DNA of 64,000 nucleotides from CAZWCX01 sp964632945 (GTDB lineage: Bacteria; Planctomycetota; MHYJ01; WSZJ01; CAZWCX01), in NCBI GenBank assembly GCA_964632945.1, contig CAZWCX010000012.1:23870-87869 (forward strand), written 5' to 3'. A program made the translations under genes and the position numbers. The notes under the pieces were generated by a model. It was not told the DNA's origin, ran no database searches, and saw only the letters and a program-made list of their open reading frames with translations. This document shows, piece by piece, positions 17,074-26,518 of the stretch. Each line of letters opens with the position of its first letter. Position 1 is the first letter of the stretch.

Positions 17074-19422
17074 GTGGACGAGAAGTCCGTGCCGAAAAAC
17101 AAGGTCACTCAACGACTGGATGCGGCCGCGCCGGCCGGGGAGCAGAAGTCCGAACGTACGGTGATCCTCTCCGAGTCCCAACAGGGGCGCGTGGTCAAGG
17201 AAGCGGTCTTACGCCATCAGTTCGGCCAATTCGAGATCCTCGGGAAGCTCGGAGAAGGCGGGATGGGGGTAGTGTACCGCGCGCGGGAGAAGGCCCTGAA
17301 CCGGGAAGTGGCGCTCAAGGTGCTGGTCCCGGGCGAGCACGCCACCCCGCAGCAGATCGAACGCTTCATCATGGAAGCCAAGGCGGCCGCCCGGCTCAAC
17401 CACCCCAACATCGTTCCCGTGTACCAGATCGGCGCCATCGACGGACGTCACTACTTCACGATGAAGCACGTCGAGGGGGGGACCCTCGACACCCTGATCA
17501 CCAAGGACCCGGCCACCTTCATGAAGGACCCGCGCAAGGCGGCCGCCCTCTACCTGCAGATCGTCGAGGGGATGGCCTATGCCCATGCCGAGAAGATCAT
17601 TCACCGCGACCTGAAGCCTTCGAATGTGCTGATCGACAAGGCGACCGGACGTCCCATGATCATGGACTTCGGGCTCGCCAAGGACATGACCGATACCCAC
17701 AAGCTCACCAAGAGCGGCATGGCGCTCGGGACGCCTTGCTACATGTCGCCGGAGGCGGCGCGGGGAGAGACGCGAAATGTCGACCCGCGCTCGGACGTCT
17801 TCTCGCTCGGCGCCATCCTCTATGAGATGTTGACCGGCAAGCCGCCGTTTCTGGGCGACACCTTCTACGAGACGATGCAGAAGGTGGTCACGGATGAGGC
17901 GGAACCGCTGCGCGCGAAGAACCCGCTGGTGCCTCTGGACCTCGAGACGATCTGCTTCAAGGCCCTCGAGAAGGGTCGCATCAACCGGTACGCTTCGGCG
18001 GAGGAGTTGGCCGCCGACCTGAGGCGATTCCTGAATGACGAGCCGATTTCCGCCCGGGCGATCGGCGGCGCGGAGCGACTGGCGCGAAAAGCCCGCAAGA
18101 ATGCAAAGGTCGTGGCGATCACGTCCGTCCTCCTGGTGGCCCTGCTCGGATCCGGCGGCTACTACCTCTGGCGGTTGCCGCAGATTCGCCTGGAGGCGGC
18201 CGCGACCGAGCGGCGGAACGCCATCGACGCCGGGCTCACCCAGGGCCAGACCCATGAGTCGAACAAGGAGTTTCCCCAGGCGCTGGCGATCTACGATCAG
18301 TTGAACGGACGATACCCGGACGCGGAGGAGCCGAAGGCCGCCCGGGCGAGGGCCGAGGCCGCGTTCAACCAACACGTCGTCGAACTTGTGCGCAGCGGCC
18401 GCCGGCTGCTGGAGGAGGGGAACCGCGCGGAGGCGGCGGCCCGGCTCAAGGAGGCCAAGGTCTTCCGTCCCGGGGATGCGGAAATCCTCGGGTTGCTGGA
18501 ATTGGCGACCGGAGACACCGGGGTGCTCGAGATCAAGGTCGCGCCGGCCGAGGCGCGGATTCGGTTGCGGGCGGCGCCGCTCCCGGATCTGCGGATCGGG
18601 GCGGCGGAGGAGTTGGGACGGGGGACGGTCCGGAAGCAGGTCCCGCGCGGATCCTACGTGGTGGAGCTGGAACTCGACGGCTATGCGCCGATGCGCGTGC
18701 CGGTGACCCTCGATGCCCTGGGCGGGGAGGGCGGCAAGGTGGGGGCGAAGGTGGACGCGACGCTGCTTCCGGTCGACCGGGTCCCCGAGCGGATGGTGTT
18801 GATTCCCGCCGGACCGTTCTTCATGGGCGGCCAGGGCGCGGGGGCCAAGCCGCAGGCGACGGTCGAGGTCTCCGCGTTCCTGATCGACCGGCGCGAGGTC
18901 ACCAACGCGCAATACATGTCCTACGTCCTGGCCACGGGCGCGAAGCCGCCGAAGCACTGGTCCGGCGGCGCGATTCCGGAGGGGCAGGAGAACCATCCCG
19001 TCGTGCATGTCTCCTACGAGGATGCCGGCAGGTACGCGGCCTGGGCGGGCAAACGGCTGCCCACCGAGGCGGAATGGGAGAAGGCCGCCCGTGGAATCGA
19101 CGGCCGGAAGTACCCCTGGGGCCAATCCCTGGGGTCCACGAAGGTGAATGCGGGCGCCACCGACGGAACGGTCGATGTGACCGCGCCCACGGAAGACATC
19201 GGTCCCTATCTGTGCGAGCACATGGCGGGAAACGTCATGGAATGGACCAGCGAAGCGTGGGTGCCGAACAATCCGGACAGCGATCGCGTGGTCAAGGGCG
19301 CCTCCTTCGCCACCGAAGCCACGCGAAAGGGGGTCGACCTCCTGGCGCTGGCCGTGCGCCGCAACGCCCCGCAGCGGCTCAGCGACGCGAAGATCGGCTT
19401 CCGCTGCGCCAGGGATCCGTAG
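17074..19422 (+). CDS. Ser/Thr protein kinase fused to a SUMF1/formylglycine-enzyme-like domain
   Basis: A 782-residue membrane kinase. The cytoplasmic Hanks-type kinase spans about residues 50-325: glycine loop LGEGGMGVVY (59-68), Lys82, HRD at 177-179, DFG at 198-200 and the activation-loop exit GTPCYMSPEA. One transmembrane helix follows at about 345-365. Outside are a tetratricopeptide-like helical part (about 385-475), a PEGA-like beta region (482-565) and a C-terminal SUMF1/FGE-sulfatase domain (about 570-782) with KRLPTEAEWEKAARG and AGNVMEW. FGE cysteines for oxidising sulfatases are not evident, so the domain probably binds a ligand rather than acting as an enzyme. This architecture is common in Planctomycetota. 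It starts at GTG. Confidence 0.92.
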   Translation: MDEKSVPKNKVTQRLDAAAPAGEQKSERTVILSESQQGRVVKEAVLRHQFGQFEILGKLGEGGMGVVYRAREKALNREVALKVLVPGEHATPQQIERFIMEAKAAARLNHPNIVPVYQIGAIDGRHYFTMKHVEGGTLDTLITKDPATFMKDPRKAAALYLQIVEGMAYAHAEKIIHRDLKPSNVLIDKATGRPMIMDFGLAKDMTDTHKLTKSGMALGTPCYMSPEAARGETRNVDPRSDVFSLGAILYEMLTGKPPFLGDTFYETMQKVVTDEAEPLRAKNPLVPLDLETICFKALEKGRINRYASAEELAADLRRFLNDEPISARAIGGAERLARKARKNAKVVAITSVLLVALLGSGGYYLWRLPQIRLEAAATERRNAIDAGLTQGQTHESNKEFPQALAIYDQLNGRYPDAEEPKAARARAEAAFNQHVVELVRSGRRLLEEGNRAEAAARLKEAKVFRPGDAEILGLLELATGDTGVLEIKVAPAEARIRLRAAPLPDLRIGAAEELGRGTVRKQVPRGSYVVELELDGYAPMRVPVTLDALGGEGGKVGAKVDATLLPVDRVPERMVLIPAGPFFMGGQGAGAKPQATVEVSAFLIDRREVTNAQYMSYVLATGAKPPKHWSGGAIPEGQENHPVVHVSYEDAGRYAAWAGKRLPTEAEWEKAARGIDGRKYPWGQSLGSTKVNAGATDGTVDVTAPTEDIGPYLCEHMAGNVMEWTSEAWVPNNPDSDRVVKGASFATEATRKGVDLLALAVRRNAPQRLSDAKIGFRCARDP

Positions 19423-19423
19423 G

Positions 19424-19442
19424 CCGCTCCGGCCTCGAGCGG
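19424..19442. terminator. Stem-loop between convergent kinase and HD-GYP genes
   Basis: CCGCTC (19424-19429) pairs with GAGCGG (19437-19442) directly after the kinase stop. There is no T run; a role in termination is inferred from position only. Confidence 0.35.
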
Positions 19443-19491
19443 AGTGAGGTGTCCGCGGCAGGTCCGCACTTTGCGCGCGTGGGCGAGGGTC

Positions 19492-21030
19492 CTAGTCCGG
19501 CCGCTTCGGCTTGATGTCCTGGATCTCCGCCTGCGCGTAGAGCTCGCACAGGGCCTGAACCACCTTCGGGTCGAATTGCGTCCCGGAGTGCTTGCGCAGT
19601 TCGCTGATCGCCTCGGAGTCCGGCATCGCCCGCTTGTACGAGCGTTCCGTGACCATCGTGTCCCACGCGTCGGCCACGGCGATGATGCGGGCGCCCATCG
19701 GGATCTCCTCGCCGCCGATTCGATCCGGGTAGCCTTTCCCATCCGGTCGTTCATGATGGTGTCGGATCGCGCGACACACTTCCTCGTGCCCTTCGAACTC
19801 GCGCAGGATCCCCTCGCCGATCGTCGGATGGCGTTTCATCAACTCGTACTCTTCGTCCGTCAGCCGGCTCGGCTTCTGCAGGATCTTCTCGGGGATGCCG
19901 ATCTTCCCCACGTCGTGCAGCGTCCCGGCGATCGAGAGCACCCGCAGGGCGCTGTCCCCGAGGCCGAGCTTCCGGCCGATGAGTACGCACACCCGCGAGA
20001 CCCGGTCGGAGTGTCCCCGCGTGTACTCGTCCTTCGCTTCGATCGCCGCCGCCAACGCCTTCATGGCATTGAGGGAGAGCCGCCCCAGCTCGTCCTCGAG
20101 CTTGATGCGCTCCACCGCCACGCCCACCTGCTTTCCGATTGCGGTGAGGAGGTCGAGGTCGCTCTCCGCGAAGTTCTCCTTGCCGGAGGTGTAGTCCATG
20201 TACACGGCGCCGAGCACCTTGTTCTGCGCCTGCACCGGGACGCAAAGGGCGCAACGGATGTGGTACTGACAGATGCTCCGGCTGGCCGAAAACCGCTCGT
20301 CGGAGACCGGGTCGTTGGTGAGAATCGACATCCCCTCGATCGCCGACTTCTCGAGGATCGTGCGGCTGACGGGCAGCGCTTCGTTCTTGCGCGAAGGCTC
20401 CCGGTACCAGGACGCCTTGGCCTCCAGCCCGGTGCCGGACCTGGCGCGGAGGAAGATGACGGCGGCGTCGCTCTTGTAATGTTCCCCGAGCAGATTCGTG
20501 ACCCGGTGCAGCGTCACCTCGAGGGGGTCGGCGGTATTGAGGATGTTGCCGACGGAATAGACCGTGGCGAGGGCCCGTTGCATGCGCTCGATCTTTTCGC
20601 CGGCGTACGCCTCGACCACGGTGTCGATGAAGTTGCGCTCGCTGGCCTGCAAGCGCTTGAGGATGTCCCCCTCGCGGCGCTTCCATTGCTCGGCGGGCAT
20701 GACGATCGTTCGGCCCACCGCCTGCTCGTTCGTCCCCTTCTGGAAGCCGAACTGGAGGACCGCCTGGCCGGCGACCAGCATGTCGTCTTCGAGCAGGCCG
20801 GCGGAGAGGATGCGCTCTCCGTTCACGTAGGTGCCGTTGCTGCTGCCGAGATCCGTGACCGTCGCGCTGCGGCCGTCCCACTCCACGGCGAAGTGGCGCC
20901 GGGAGACGCCGACTTCCCCGAGCTGGATGTCGCACCCTGCGTCGTTGCCGACGACCAGCCGCCTTCCCTTGACCAGGTAGAAGGACTTGCCGACGTTTTT
21001 GCCCTTTACGACCTTGAGGACGGCATTCAT
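19492..21030 (-). CDS. FHA-GAF-HD-GYP protein, probable c-di-GMP phosphodiesterase
   Basis: A 512-residue cytoplasmic signalling protein. An FHA domain at 1-97 (GVSRRHFAVE, LGSSNGTYVNG) binds phosphothreonine. A coiled segment and a GAF domain (about 170-310) follow, then an HD-GYP domain (about 325-500). The HD pair lies in TLHDVGKIG (370-378), the second metal site in IRHHHERPDGKGYP (422-435) and a further site in AVADAWDTM. These are the residues of active HD-GYP phosphodiesterases, which linearise c-di-GMP. It is convergent with the Ser/Thr kinase gene, a plausible source of the phosphothreonine signal, and is the downstream gene of a run with the secreted protein at 21065. Confidence 0.92.
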   Translation of the reverse strand: MNAVLKVVKGKNVGKSFYLVKGRRLVVGNDAGCDIQLGEVGVSRRHFAVEWDGRSATVTDLGSSNGTYVNGERILSAGLLEDDMLVAGQAVLQFGFQKGTNEQAVGRTIVMPAEQWKRREGDILKRLQASERNFIDTVVEAYAGEKIERMQRALATVYSVGNILNTADPLEVTLHRVTNLLGEHYKSDAAVIFLRARSGTGLEAKASWYREPSRKNEALPVSRTILEKSAIEGMSILTNDPVSDERFSASRSICQYHIRCALCVPVQAQNKVLGAVYMDYTSGKENFAESDLDLLTAIGKQVGVAVERIKLEDELGRLSLNAMKALAAAIEAKDEYTRGHSDRVSRVCVLIGRKLGLGDSALRVLSIAGTLHDVGKIGIPEKILQKPSRLTDEEYELMKRHPTIGEGILREFEGHEEVCRAIRHHHERPDGKGYPDRIGGEEIPMGARIIAVADAWDTMVTERSYKRAMPDSEAISELRKHSGTQFDPKVVQALCELYAQAEIQDIKPKRPD

Positions 21031-21064
21031 CGCATGTTCCAGCGCTACGGAGCCCCGCGTAGCG

Positions 21065-22741
21065 CTATTGTATGAGGTCGTCCTTGCGGTTCAAATCCTT
21101 TTCGACGCGATCGTGCATCTCGCGAAGCACGCGGTCGAGGTATCCGAGGCGTTCCGCATGACGGGAGCGATCCGGGCCGCCGTTGCTCACCGCCTCAACC
21201 TCGATCAGGATGCGGGCGAGGCAATCCAGGTAGGTGCGGATCCCTCCGGCGGTGGCGGGAAAGAAACGTTCGAGAAGCGGTTCGGCCCGCAAGCGGTCGA
21301 GGGCGGTTCGGAGTTCCTCCAGGCGGCCGTTCGAGCGCTTTGCCTCCTCGGCCCACGCGGCCAGGTCGAGTTTGCCCTTTTCGAGGCGGGCCCGGTTCTC
21401 CGCAATCGCGGGCGCTTCGGCCGTCGCCTTCCCGAAACAGTCCCGCAGCCGTTCCTGCAGGCGCTTGCGTTCCTCCTGGACGACTTCGAAGAGGGCGCGC
21501 CAGCGCGTACGGATCTTTTCGTCCAGCGTGACTGGATCCTCGTTCAGCCGTTGCGCGCCTTCCGGAAGCGGCATCTCGTGGGCCTGATACAGAAGGTTGA
21601 ATTGAATCCACCCCAGGCGCTCGAGGTCATCGACCAGACATTCCAGCTCCTCTTCGATCGCGATCTTGGCGCTCAACTTCCCGTTCGCGTACCGCGTGGC
21701 GTTTGCGCGCGCGTTTCGCAGCCGCAGCAACCAACTGGCGTGCCATCCCTCCCATTGGTCGGCACTCAATTCCAAACGATGCGCCTGATAGGAGCGCCCG
21801 ACCTGCAGGCGAAGTTCGTTCAGCTGGAGCAGGTCCTGGTAGAGATCGAAGATGGTCACCGATCCGGGCGTTCGATCCGGCTCGGCGAGTTCGCCGAACC
21901 GCCGCTCGATCTCGCGGCGCACCTCCGAAGGAACGATGCGGAAAACGGGTTCGGCCCGGAGCAGATCGGGCAGCCCCTCGGTCACGCCGTGCCGCTGGAA
22001 CAGGTCCTGGGCGTAGGAGTGAAACAGCAGCTCGAGCAGGGAGACGAGAACGCTGACCTGGCGGATCGTTTCCGGGTAGCGACTGGCGAAAACGCGGGTT
22101 TCGTCATGCTCGCGGAGAGCGGTTCGCAGGCCATCGATCTGCGCGTCGACGCGCTCCGCCCACTCGACCAGCTCGGCCCTGCTGGCGCGCGCCTCGGCCA
22201 CCATTCCCGCATCGTGCATCCGAGTGACTTCCTTGTGCGCCGCCTCCAGATTGCGGGTCATGGTCGGGAGGAACTCGCGGTAGAGCGCTTCTTCCTCGGC
22301 TTCCAACTCGGCCGTGCCGACATACACGGGGGTGCGCGCTACGGCTTTCTCCGCGTGCTTTTTCAACGCGCGGCGCAACTGCGCGGGCTGATCGGATTGC
22401 GAGAACTGGACGACTGCCTCGTAGGTGCCCGCCAGCACGGACTCGTGGATCGGCCCGATCTTGATCGAAAAGCGGCCGCCCACGACTTCAGTCCGACGCC
22501 AACTCCGATAGATCGGCTGGCCCGCATACCAGAGGACGCAGAGCAGTCGCGTATGGTCCGGCAGGTCGGCGGCTCCGCGGATCAGAAACAGGGTCCCGGA
22601 CTTCGATGACTCCACGGAGGCGAAGGTCTGAAGGGAGATTTCGGTCGGTTCCTGGGCGGCGAGGACGGACAGGGATACCGCCAGGAGCGCGAGTGCGAGA
22701 AGTGCCGGCCGCCGCGCCGAGGCCAGGTTCGGGAACACCAT
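21065..22741 (-). CDS. Secreted coiled protein of unknown function
   Basis: A 558-residue protein with a clear signal peptide (RRPALLALALLAVSLSVLAAQ, cleaved after AA-Q). The first 100 mature residues look like a small beta domain; the rest is helical, heptad-rich and charged, with many Glu/Arg pairs, suggesting a long coiled coil. I do not recognise a family. I chose the ATG at 22741 because the signal peptide begins there; the frame extends upstream but reads as Arg/Ser-rich non-coding sequence. It lies 76 bases after the pseudopilin-like gene and 34 bases before the HD-GYP gene, probably co-transcribed with both. Confidence 0.75.
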   Translation of the reverse strand: MVFPNLASARRPALLALALLAVSLSVLAAQEPTEISLQTFASVESSKSGTLFLIRGAADLPDHTRLLCVLWYAGQPIYRSWRRTEVVGGRFSIKIGPIHESVLAGTYEAVVQFSQSDQPAQLRRALKKHAEKAVARTPVYVGTAELEAEEEALYREFLPTMTRNLEAAHKEVTRMHDAGMVAEARASRAELVEWAERVDAQIDGLRTALREHDETRVFASRYPETIRQVSVLVSLLELLFHSYAQDLFQRHGVTEGLPDLLRAEPVFRIVPSEVRREIERRFGELAEPDRTPGSVTIFDLYQDLLQLNELRLQVGRSYQAHRLELSADQWEGWHASWLLRLRNARANATRYANGKLSAKIAIEEELECLVDDLERLGWIQFNLLYQAHEMPLPEGAQRLNEDPVTLDEKIRTRWRALFEVVQEERKRLQERLRDCFGKATAEAPAIAENRARLEKGKLDLAAWAEEAKRSNGRLEELRTALDRLRAEPLLERFFPATAGGIRTYLDCLARILIEVEAVSNGGPDRSRHAERLGYLDRVLREMHDRVEKDLNRKDDLIQ

Positions 22742-22817
22742 GTCTAGTCCAGCGCTGCAGCAATCTGCGGGCGAGGCAGGAATCGGGGGAACGTCGAGTA
22801 TTCGACGGTCCGGTTCC

Positions 22818-25436
22818 CTAGTCCTCCGAGATCTCGAAGGAGAAGAACCGCACCGGTCCCTGGTACATGAGGTAAATGTCGTCCACGATCGGTGTGACAT
22901 TGAGCGGCAGCATGCCCACAGGGATAATCCACTCGATCGTGTACGTAATCGCCGACCCGGCGACGAGCACGGTCGGAACGCCGATGTCCGAAACGGAACC
23001 GCCATTTTTCTTGTTCACCTTCGGGGGTTTGGGCGGCTTGGGGGCCCCGCCGCCGCCCCCTCCGGTCAAGCCGTCGTCATCGTCGTCGTCGCCCTTGTCC
23101 TTGTCCTTGTCCTTGATGTCCAGATCGAGATCGATGCCGTCTTCCAGGTCGGCGATGGGCAGGCCACCATACGTCTTGGGGAGCCATTCCGTCCAGGCCA
23201 ATGTGCCCAGGCGACTCCCTGCGGGCAGTTCCGGGAACGTGCCCGAATAGAGGCCGACGTAGATGGGGTCGGTGTGCTCGAATCGGTCGTTGGGCGGAAA
23301 GCCGAGAATGGGGTAGGCGGCCGGATCGGCATAGATCCGCACATCATCCAGGGTCAGGTTCTTGCACCGGAGCACACCGGCTCCGTCCGGCTGTCCGCCC
23401 AGGTAGAACGCGTCATCATAGGGCGCCTCGCCCGTGATCACCGGGATGCTGCCATCCGCATTCGCGGCGGGGACTCGCACCGTGACCGCGGACTTCGCCA
23501 GGTCGACCCGGTAACCGTCGACGAACAGGCGCAGGTCGGTCCCGTCGAACCACTCCAACGCGATGTGATGCCACTCGCCGACCTGCCCCCACTTGGGAAT
23601 CTGGACCTGCGTTTCGACCTTGCGCCAGGTATAGGGCACGGGATAGGCCGCAGGGTCGCCGGTGACGTAGAAATAGCGGGTCGCCTGCAGATAGAGATCC
23701 CCATTGACGAGGGCGCCCTTGAGAATGCACTGCAGCCCAGCCTCGGAGGTGAACGGGTTCGTACCGTAGAAGAATGGTTGCAGCAGCGTATCGTCCTGCT
23801 CGTCGAACTTCACCCACATCTCCAGCGTGCCCATGTCGGCCGGGAGCGCGGCGCTGCTGTAGGCCAGATGCTCCCAGTAGCGGTTTCCGGTGTACACCCC
23901 GTCGTGAATCAAATCGCTGCCCAGTTGGGGTGTCATCCCCGAGTCCTTCTCGGTGCTGCGAAGCAGATTCGTCCCGTCTCCGGCGTACGCGTTGTATCCC
24001 TGATTGAAGTCCTGGCGGAACATGAGCGTGGCCGGGGACTGGACCTTCATGGACTGGGTGAAAAGCTGCACATGCCCCGAGTACGGGCATGCCTGGTCCA
24101 CGGCAAGGTCGCTGAGGGAGTTTGCCAGCAGGGTCGTATTGTCGGGATAGTCGGACTTGCGGCTTTCGGCAAAATCCTTCTGGGTGGTATGGATGAATTG
24201 CTCATAGAGGCGCACCACGGTGCGCACCTGGGCCTCGGCAATCGAGGCGCCCCGGGCGTCGAGGATTCGCCCCAGCGAGGTGATTTCATAGTAGCCCATG
24301 GAGCGGAACGTGAACTCGGTCGTCGGGCTGAGGAAGTTCGTCTTGTCGACGACATGGTGTACGTGCGCTTCGGGATTGAGATGGTTGACCGTATAGTTGG
24401 GATTCGAATGCACCTTGAGGACGGCAGCCTGCTCCGGCGTCAGCAGATTGTAGGGGGGCTGGGTCAGTCGCTCCACCCAGTCGTAGTACTGGTGCCAGTT
24501 CAGGAACGGGCCCTGGTCGAGGTCCAGCGGATTCCCGGTGCGGTACTGTCGGAAGGTGATGATCTCGTCCGCAATCCGGCCCGCAAGGGCAAAGTCGATG
24601 TTGGCGACCGAAGACTGGATGCCGGCGAGTACGGCATGCAGGACCGCCCGCGGGGCCGTGTTGAGGTTGACCGGGGCCCGGGGGGTGGTCTGCACGGTCG
24701 GCATGTTCTCCGGTCCCACCGCGCCCGTGGCCGTCACGGTCGTCGGATCGACCCAGGCCTCGACACTGACGTAGTCGCGCAGCCTCTCGAAGTCGGTGGT
24801 GGTGAACCCGGGGACGGCGAAGAGCCCGCGCTTGCTGCTGAAGCCGCCCATGGAGTCTCGCACGGCCAGGATCTGGGCGCCGCGCCCCCGGATCGGGTCG
24901 AGCGGGTTCGGTCGGCCGTATTTGATCCACTCGGCCTCGATCCCGCGGCCGAGATCGTCCAGGGTCGCGGCCAGGGTCGGCTGATTCCCGTTGAGGTAGA
25001 TCTGGCTGGCGGCGTCGAGAACCTTGATGACGAAGAAGTCACCATCCTGTCGGTGGGTTCCGCCCACCGATCCACTGCTCTTGAAGCCGGCGGACATCTG
25101 CCCGGTGTGGAACGAGGGGGTGGCATCCGCGAACAGGAGCCCGGCGCCGACCTCGGTGCCGGCTGCGTTCTTGTAGACCCAGGGATCCTGGGGGTCGTCC
25201 CAGGGCTTGTCCAGGGTGGCCAGGCGCATCCGCGCGATCGCGGCTTCCATTCCACCGAGCGCGATCATTCGCGCCTTGACCGTGTCGACGAAGCTGCTTG
25301 CGGACTGGGCCTCGGTATGGGCGATGGTGACGTAGGCGACGGCCAGGAGGGAGAGGAGGGCGAGCATGCCCAGGGTGACCATGAGCACGAAACCGTGATC
25401 CGGGCGATGCACGAGGGTGCGGCGGAGTGGATGCAC
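22818..25436 (-). CDS. Very large GspK/PilX-like pseudopilin with LamG-like domain
   Basis: An 872-residue protein. It opens HRPDHGFVLMVTLGMLALLS, a positively charged leader, Gly-Phe cleavage point and hydrophobic helix as in GspK/PilX minor pilins (which also lack the usual Glu5). The next 450 residues include helical repeats like GspK. About residues 530-700 form a LamG/concanavalin-like fold (GTLEMWVKF, EWHHIALEWFDGTDLRLFVDG). Then comes an Asp/Lys low-complexity stretch (IKDKDKDKGDDDDDD), a Gly/Pro linker and a last beta domain. The ATG at 25487 is ruled out because it overlaps the promoter -10; GTG at 25436 has GGGGGAG upstream. It is probably a pilus-tip or secretion pseudopilin that binds a surface or glycan. 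Confidence 0.75.
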   Translation of the reverse strand: MHPLRRTLVHRPDHGFVLMVTLGMLALLSLLAVAYVTIAHTEAQSASSFVDTVKARMIALGGMEAAIARMRLATLDKPWDDPQDPWVYKNAAGTEVGAGLLFADATPSFHTGQMSAGFKSSGSVGGTHRQDGDFFVIKVLDAASQIYLNGNQPTLAATLDDLGRGIEAEWIKYGRPNPLDPIRGRGAQILAVRDSMGGFSSKRGLFAVPGFTTTDFERLRDYVSVEAWVDPTTVTATGAVGPENMPTVQTTPRAPVNLNTAPRAVLHAVLAGIQSSVANIDFALAGRIADEIITFRQYRTGNPLDLDQGPFLNWHQYYDWVERLTQPPYNLLTPEQAAVLKVHSNPNYTVNHLNPEAHVHHVVDKTNFLSPTTEFTFRSMGYYEITSLGRILDARGASIAEAQVRTVVRLYEQFIHTTQKDFAESRKSDYPDNTTLLANSLSDLAVDQACPYSGHVQLFTQSMKVQSPATLMFRQDFNQGYNAYAGDGTNLLRSTEKDSGMTPQLGSDLIHDGVYTGNRYWEHLAYSSAALPADMGTLEMWVKFDEQDDTLLQPFFYGTNPFTSEAGLQCILKGALVNGDLYLQATRYFYVTGDPAAYPVPYTWRKVETQVQIPKWGQVGEWHHIALEWFDGTDLRLFVDGYRVDLAKSAVTVRVPAANADGSIPVITGEAPYDDAFYLGGQPDGAGVLRCKNLTLDDVRIYADPAAYPILGFPPNDRFEHTDPIYVGLYSGTFPELPAGSRLGTLAWTEWLPKTYGGLPIADLEDGIDLDLDIKDKDKDKGDDDDDDGLTGGGGGGAPKPPKPPKVNKKNGGSVSDIGVPTVLVAGSAITYTIEWIIPVGMLPLNVTPIVDDIYLMYQGPVRFFSFEISED
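23093..23115. repeat. Six-base tandem repeat in coding sequence
   Basis: CCTTGT repeats 3.8 times. On the coding (minus) strand it encodes Lys-Asp pairs in the acidic low-complexity stretch of the pseudopilin-like protein. Unit length keeps the frame, so slippage would change only tract length. Confidence 0.7.
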
Positions 25437-25475
25437 GGACAGAGTCTCCCCCAGGATCTTGACCCACGCGTATCC

Positions 25476-25504
25476 ATTATAGCACATTCAACCGGAATTG
25501 GCAA
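25476..25504 (-). promoter_or_regulatory. Promoter of the pseudopilin-like gene
   Basis: On the minus strand TTGCCA (25504-25499), a 17-base spacer and a perfect TATAAT (25481-25476). Initiation near 25469 fixes the true start codon downstream, at 25436. Confidence 0.78.
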
Positions 25505-25552
25505 GCTTCAGATGGAATGATTATTCCCGACGAACTCCCCCGGTGGCTCTTG

Positions 25553-25573
25553 AATCACAACTCATTTGTGATT
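25553..25573. promoter_or_regulatory. Perfect inverted repeat between divergent promoters
   Basis: AATCACAA (25553-25560), five bases, TTGTGATT (25566-25573). It stands between the minus-strand promoter at 25476-25504 and the plus-strand promoter at 25624-25652, so it could be a protein operator. There is no T run for termination. Confidence 0.5.
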
Positions 25574-25623
25574 ATATGGTTGAGCTCATGTGAGGGAGGG
25601 TGCCCCGGCGTTCCGGGACAAAC

Positions 25624-25652
25624 TTGCCCGCGGACCCGCGCGATCGTATAAT
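25624..25652 (+). promoter_or_regulatory. Promoter of SAM hydrolase-larC
   Basis: TTGCCC (25624-25629), a 17-base spacer and TATAAT (25647-25652), about 45 bases before the GTG start. Confidence 0.78.
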
Positions 25653-25702
25653 CATCGACCCGCCCACACGGCGGATCTTTTTCTATCGCAAGAGGATGCG
25701 TC

Positions 25703-26518
25703 GTGCCGTTGCGTCCGCTCGTGGCCCTGCTGACCGACTTCGGGCACCAGGATCCCTACGTGGGGATCCTGAAGGGGGTCCTTCTGCAGTTCTGCCCGGA
25801 CGCGACCCTGGTCGACGTGTGCCACCAGGTCCCGGCGCAAGACGTGGCCGCCGGTCAGCTCGTCCTGCGGGCGGCCATCCCCTTCTTCCCGCCCGGGACG
25901 ATTTTTCTGACCGTCGTGGATCCCGGGGTGGGCTCCCCACGCCGAATCCTTTGCCTGCGCACCGACCGGCATCTGTTCGTCGGCCCCGACAACGGGCTGC
26001 TCGGATTCCTGACGGGGAGCGCGGAATTTCGGGAGGCGCGCGCCGTCGACATTGCGAAGTGGGGTGTTGCCCCCATCAGCGCGACGTTCCACGGCCGCGA
26101 CATCATGGCCCCGGTGGCGGGCCGGCTCGCCGCGGGTGGGGATCCTGCCGGGATCGGCCCGGTGGTGGAGGATGTGGTCCGCATCGAGCTGCCCCGACCC
26201 ATCTCCACCGGTTCCGGCGGGCTGCGCGGGGAGATCCTGCACATCGACGGCTTCGGCAACCTCGTGACCAATCTCAGCCGTGACGACGTGGAGCGGGTCG
26301 AGAGGGGCAGAGGTGCGCGTGGCCTGTCCGTTCAGGTCGGACCCCGGCGGATCCGCGGAATCCGGAGGACCTACGCCGACGTGCCCGCGGGCGAAGTGCT
26401 CGCGCTCGTCGGCAGCATGGGCCATCTGGAAATCTCGGTGAACGGCGGCGACGCCCGGCTTGCCCTGGGGGCGGCGCGACGGGACCCCGTGACGATCGAG
26501 TGGGAGGAGGGGGCGTGA
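25703..26518 (+). CDS. SAM hydrolase (SAM hydroxide adenosyltransferase, DUF62 family)
   Basis: A 271-residue enzyme that splits S-adenosylmethionine into adenosine and methionine using a hydroxide, the non-halogenating relative of fluorinase/chlorinase. The motifs are complete: LLTDFGHQDPYVG (residue 9), VDPGVGSPRR, FVGPDNGLL, ATFHGRDIMAP and HIDGFGNLVTN. Length is typical. The start is GTG at 25703 with AGAGGA upstream. Its stop overlaps the larC start in a GTGA tetranucleotide, so the two genes are translationally coupled. Confidence 0.93.
   Translation: MPLRPLVALLTDFGHQDPYVGILKGVLLQFCPDATLVDVCHQVPAQDVAAGQLVLRAAIPFFPPGTIFLTVVDPGVGSPRRILCLRTDRHLFVGPDNGLLGFLTGSAEFREARAVDIAKWGVAPISATFHGRDIMAPVAGRLAAGGDPAGIGPVVEDVVRIELPRPISTGSGGLRGEILHIDGFGNLVTNLSRDDVERVERGRGARGLSVQVGPRRIRGIRRTYADVPAGEVLALVGSMGHLEISVNGGDARLALGAARRDPVTIEWEEGA

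Noticed and set aside
22740..25520. 926-codon plus-strand frame opposite the pseudopilin-like gene
   Set aside because: Antisense shadow without motifs; the minus strand has promoter, leader and LamG-like motifs.
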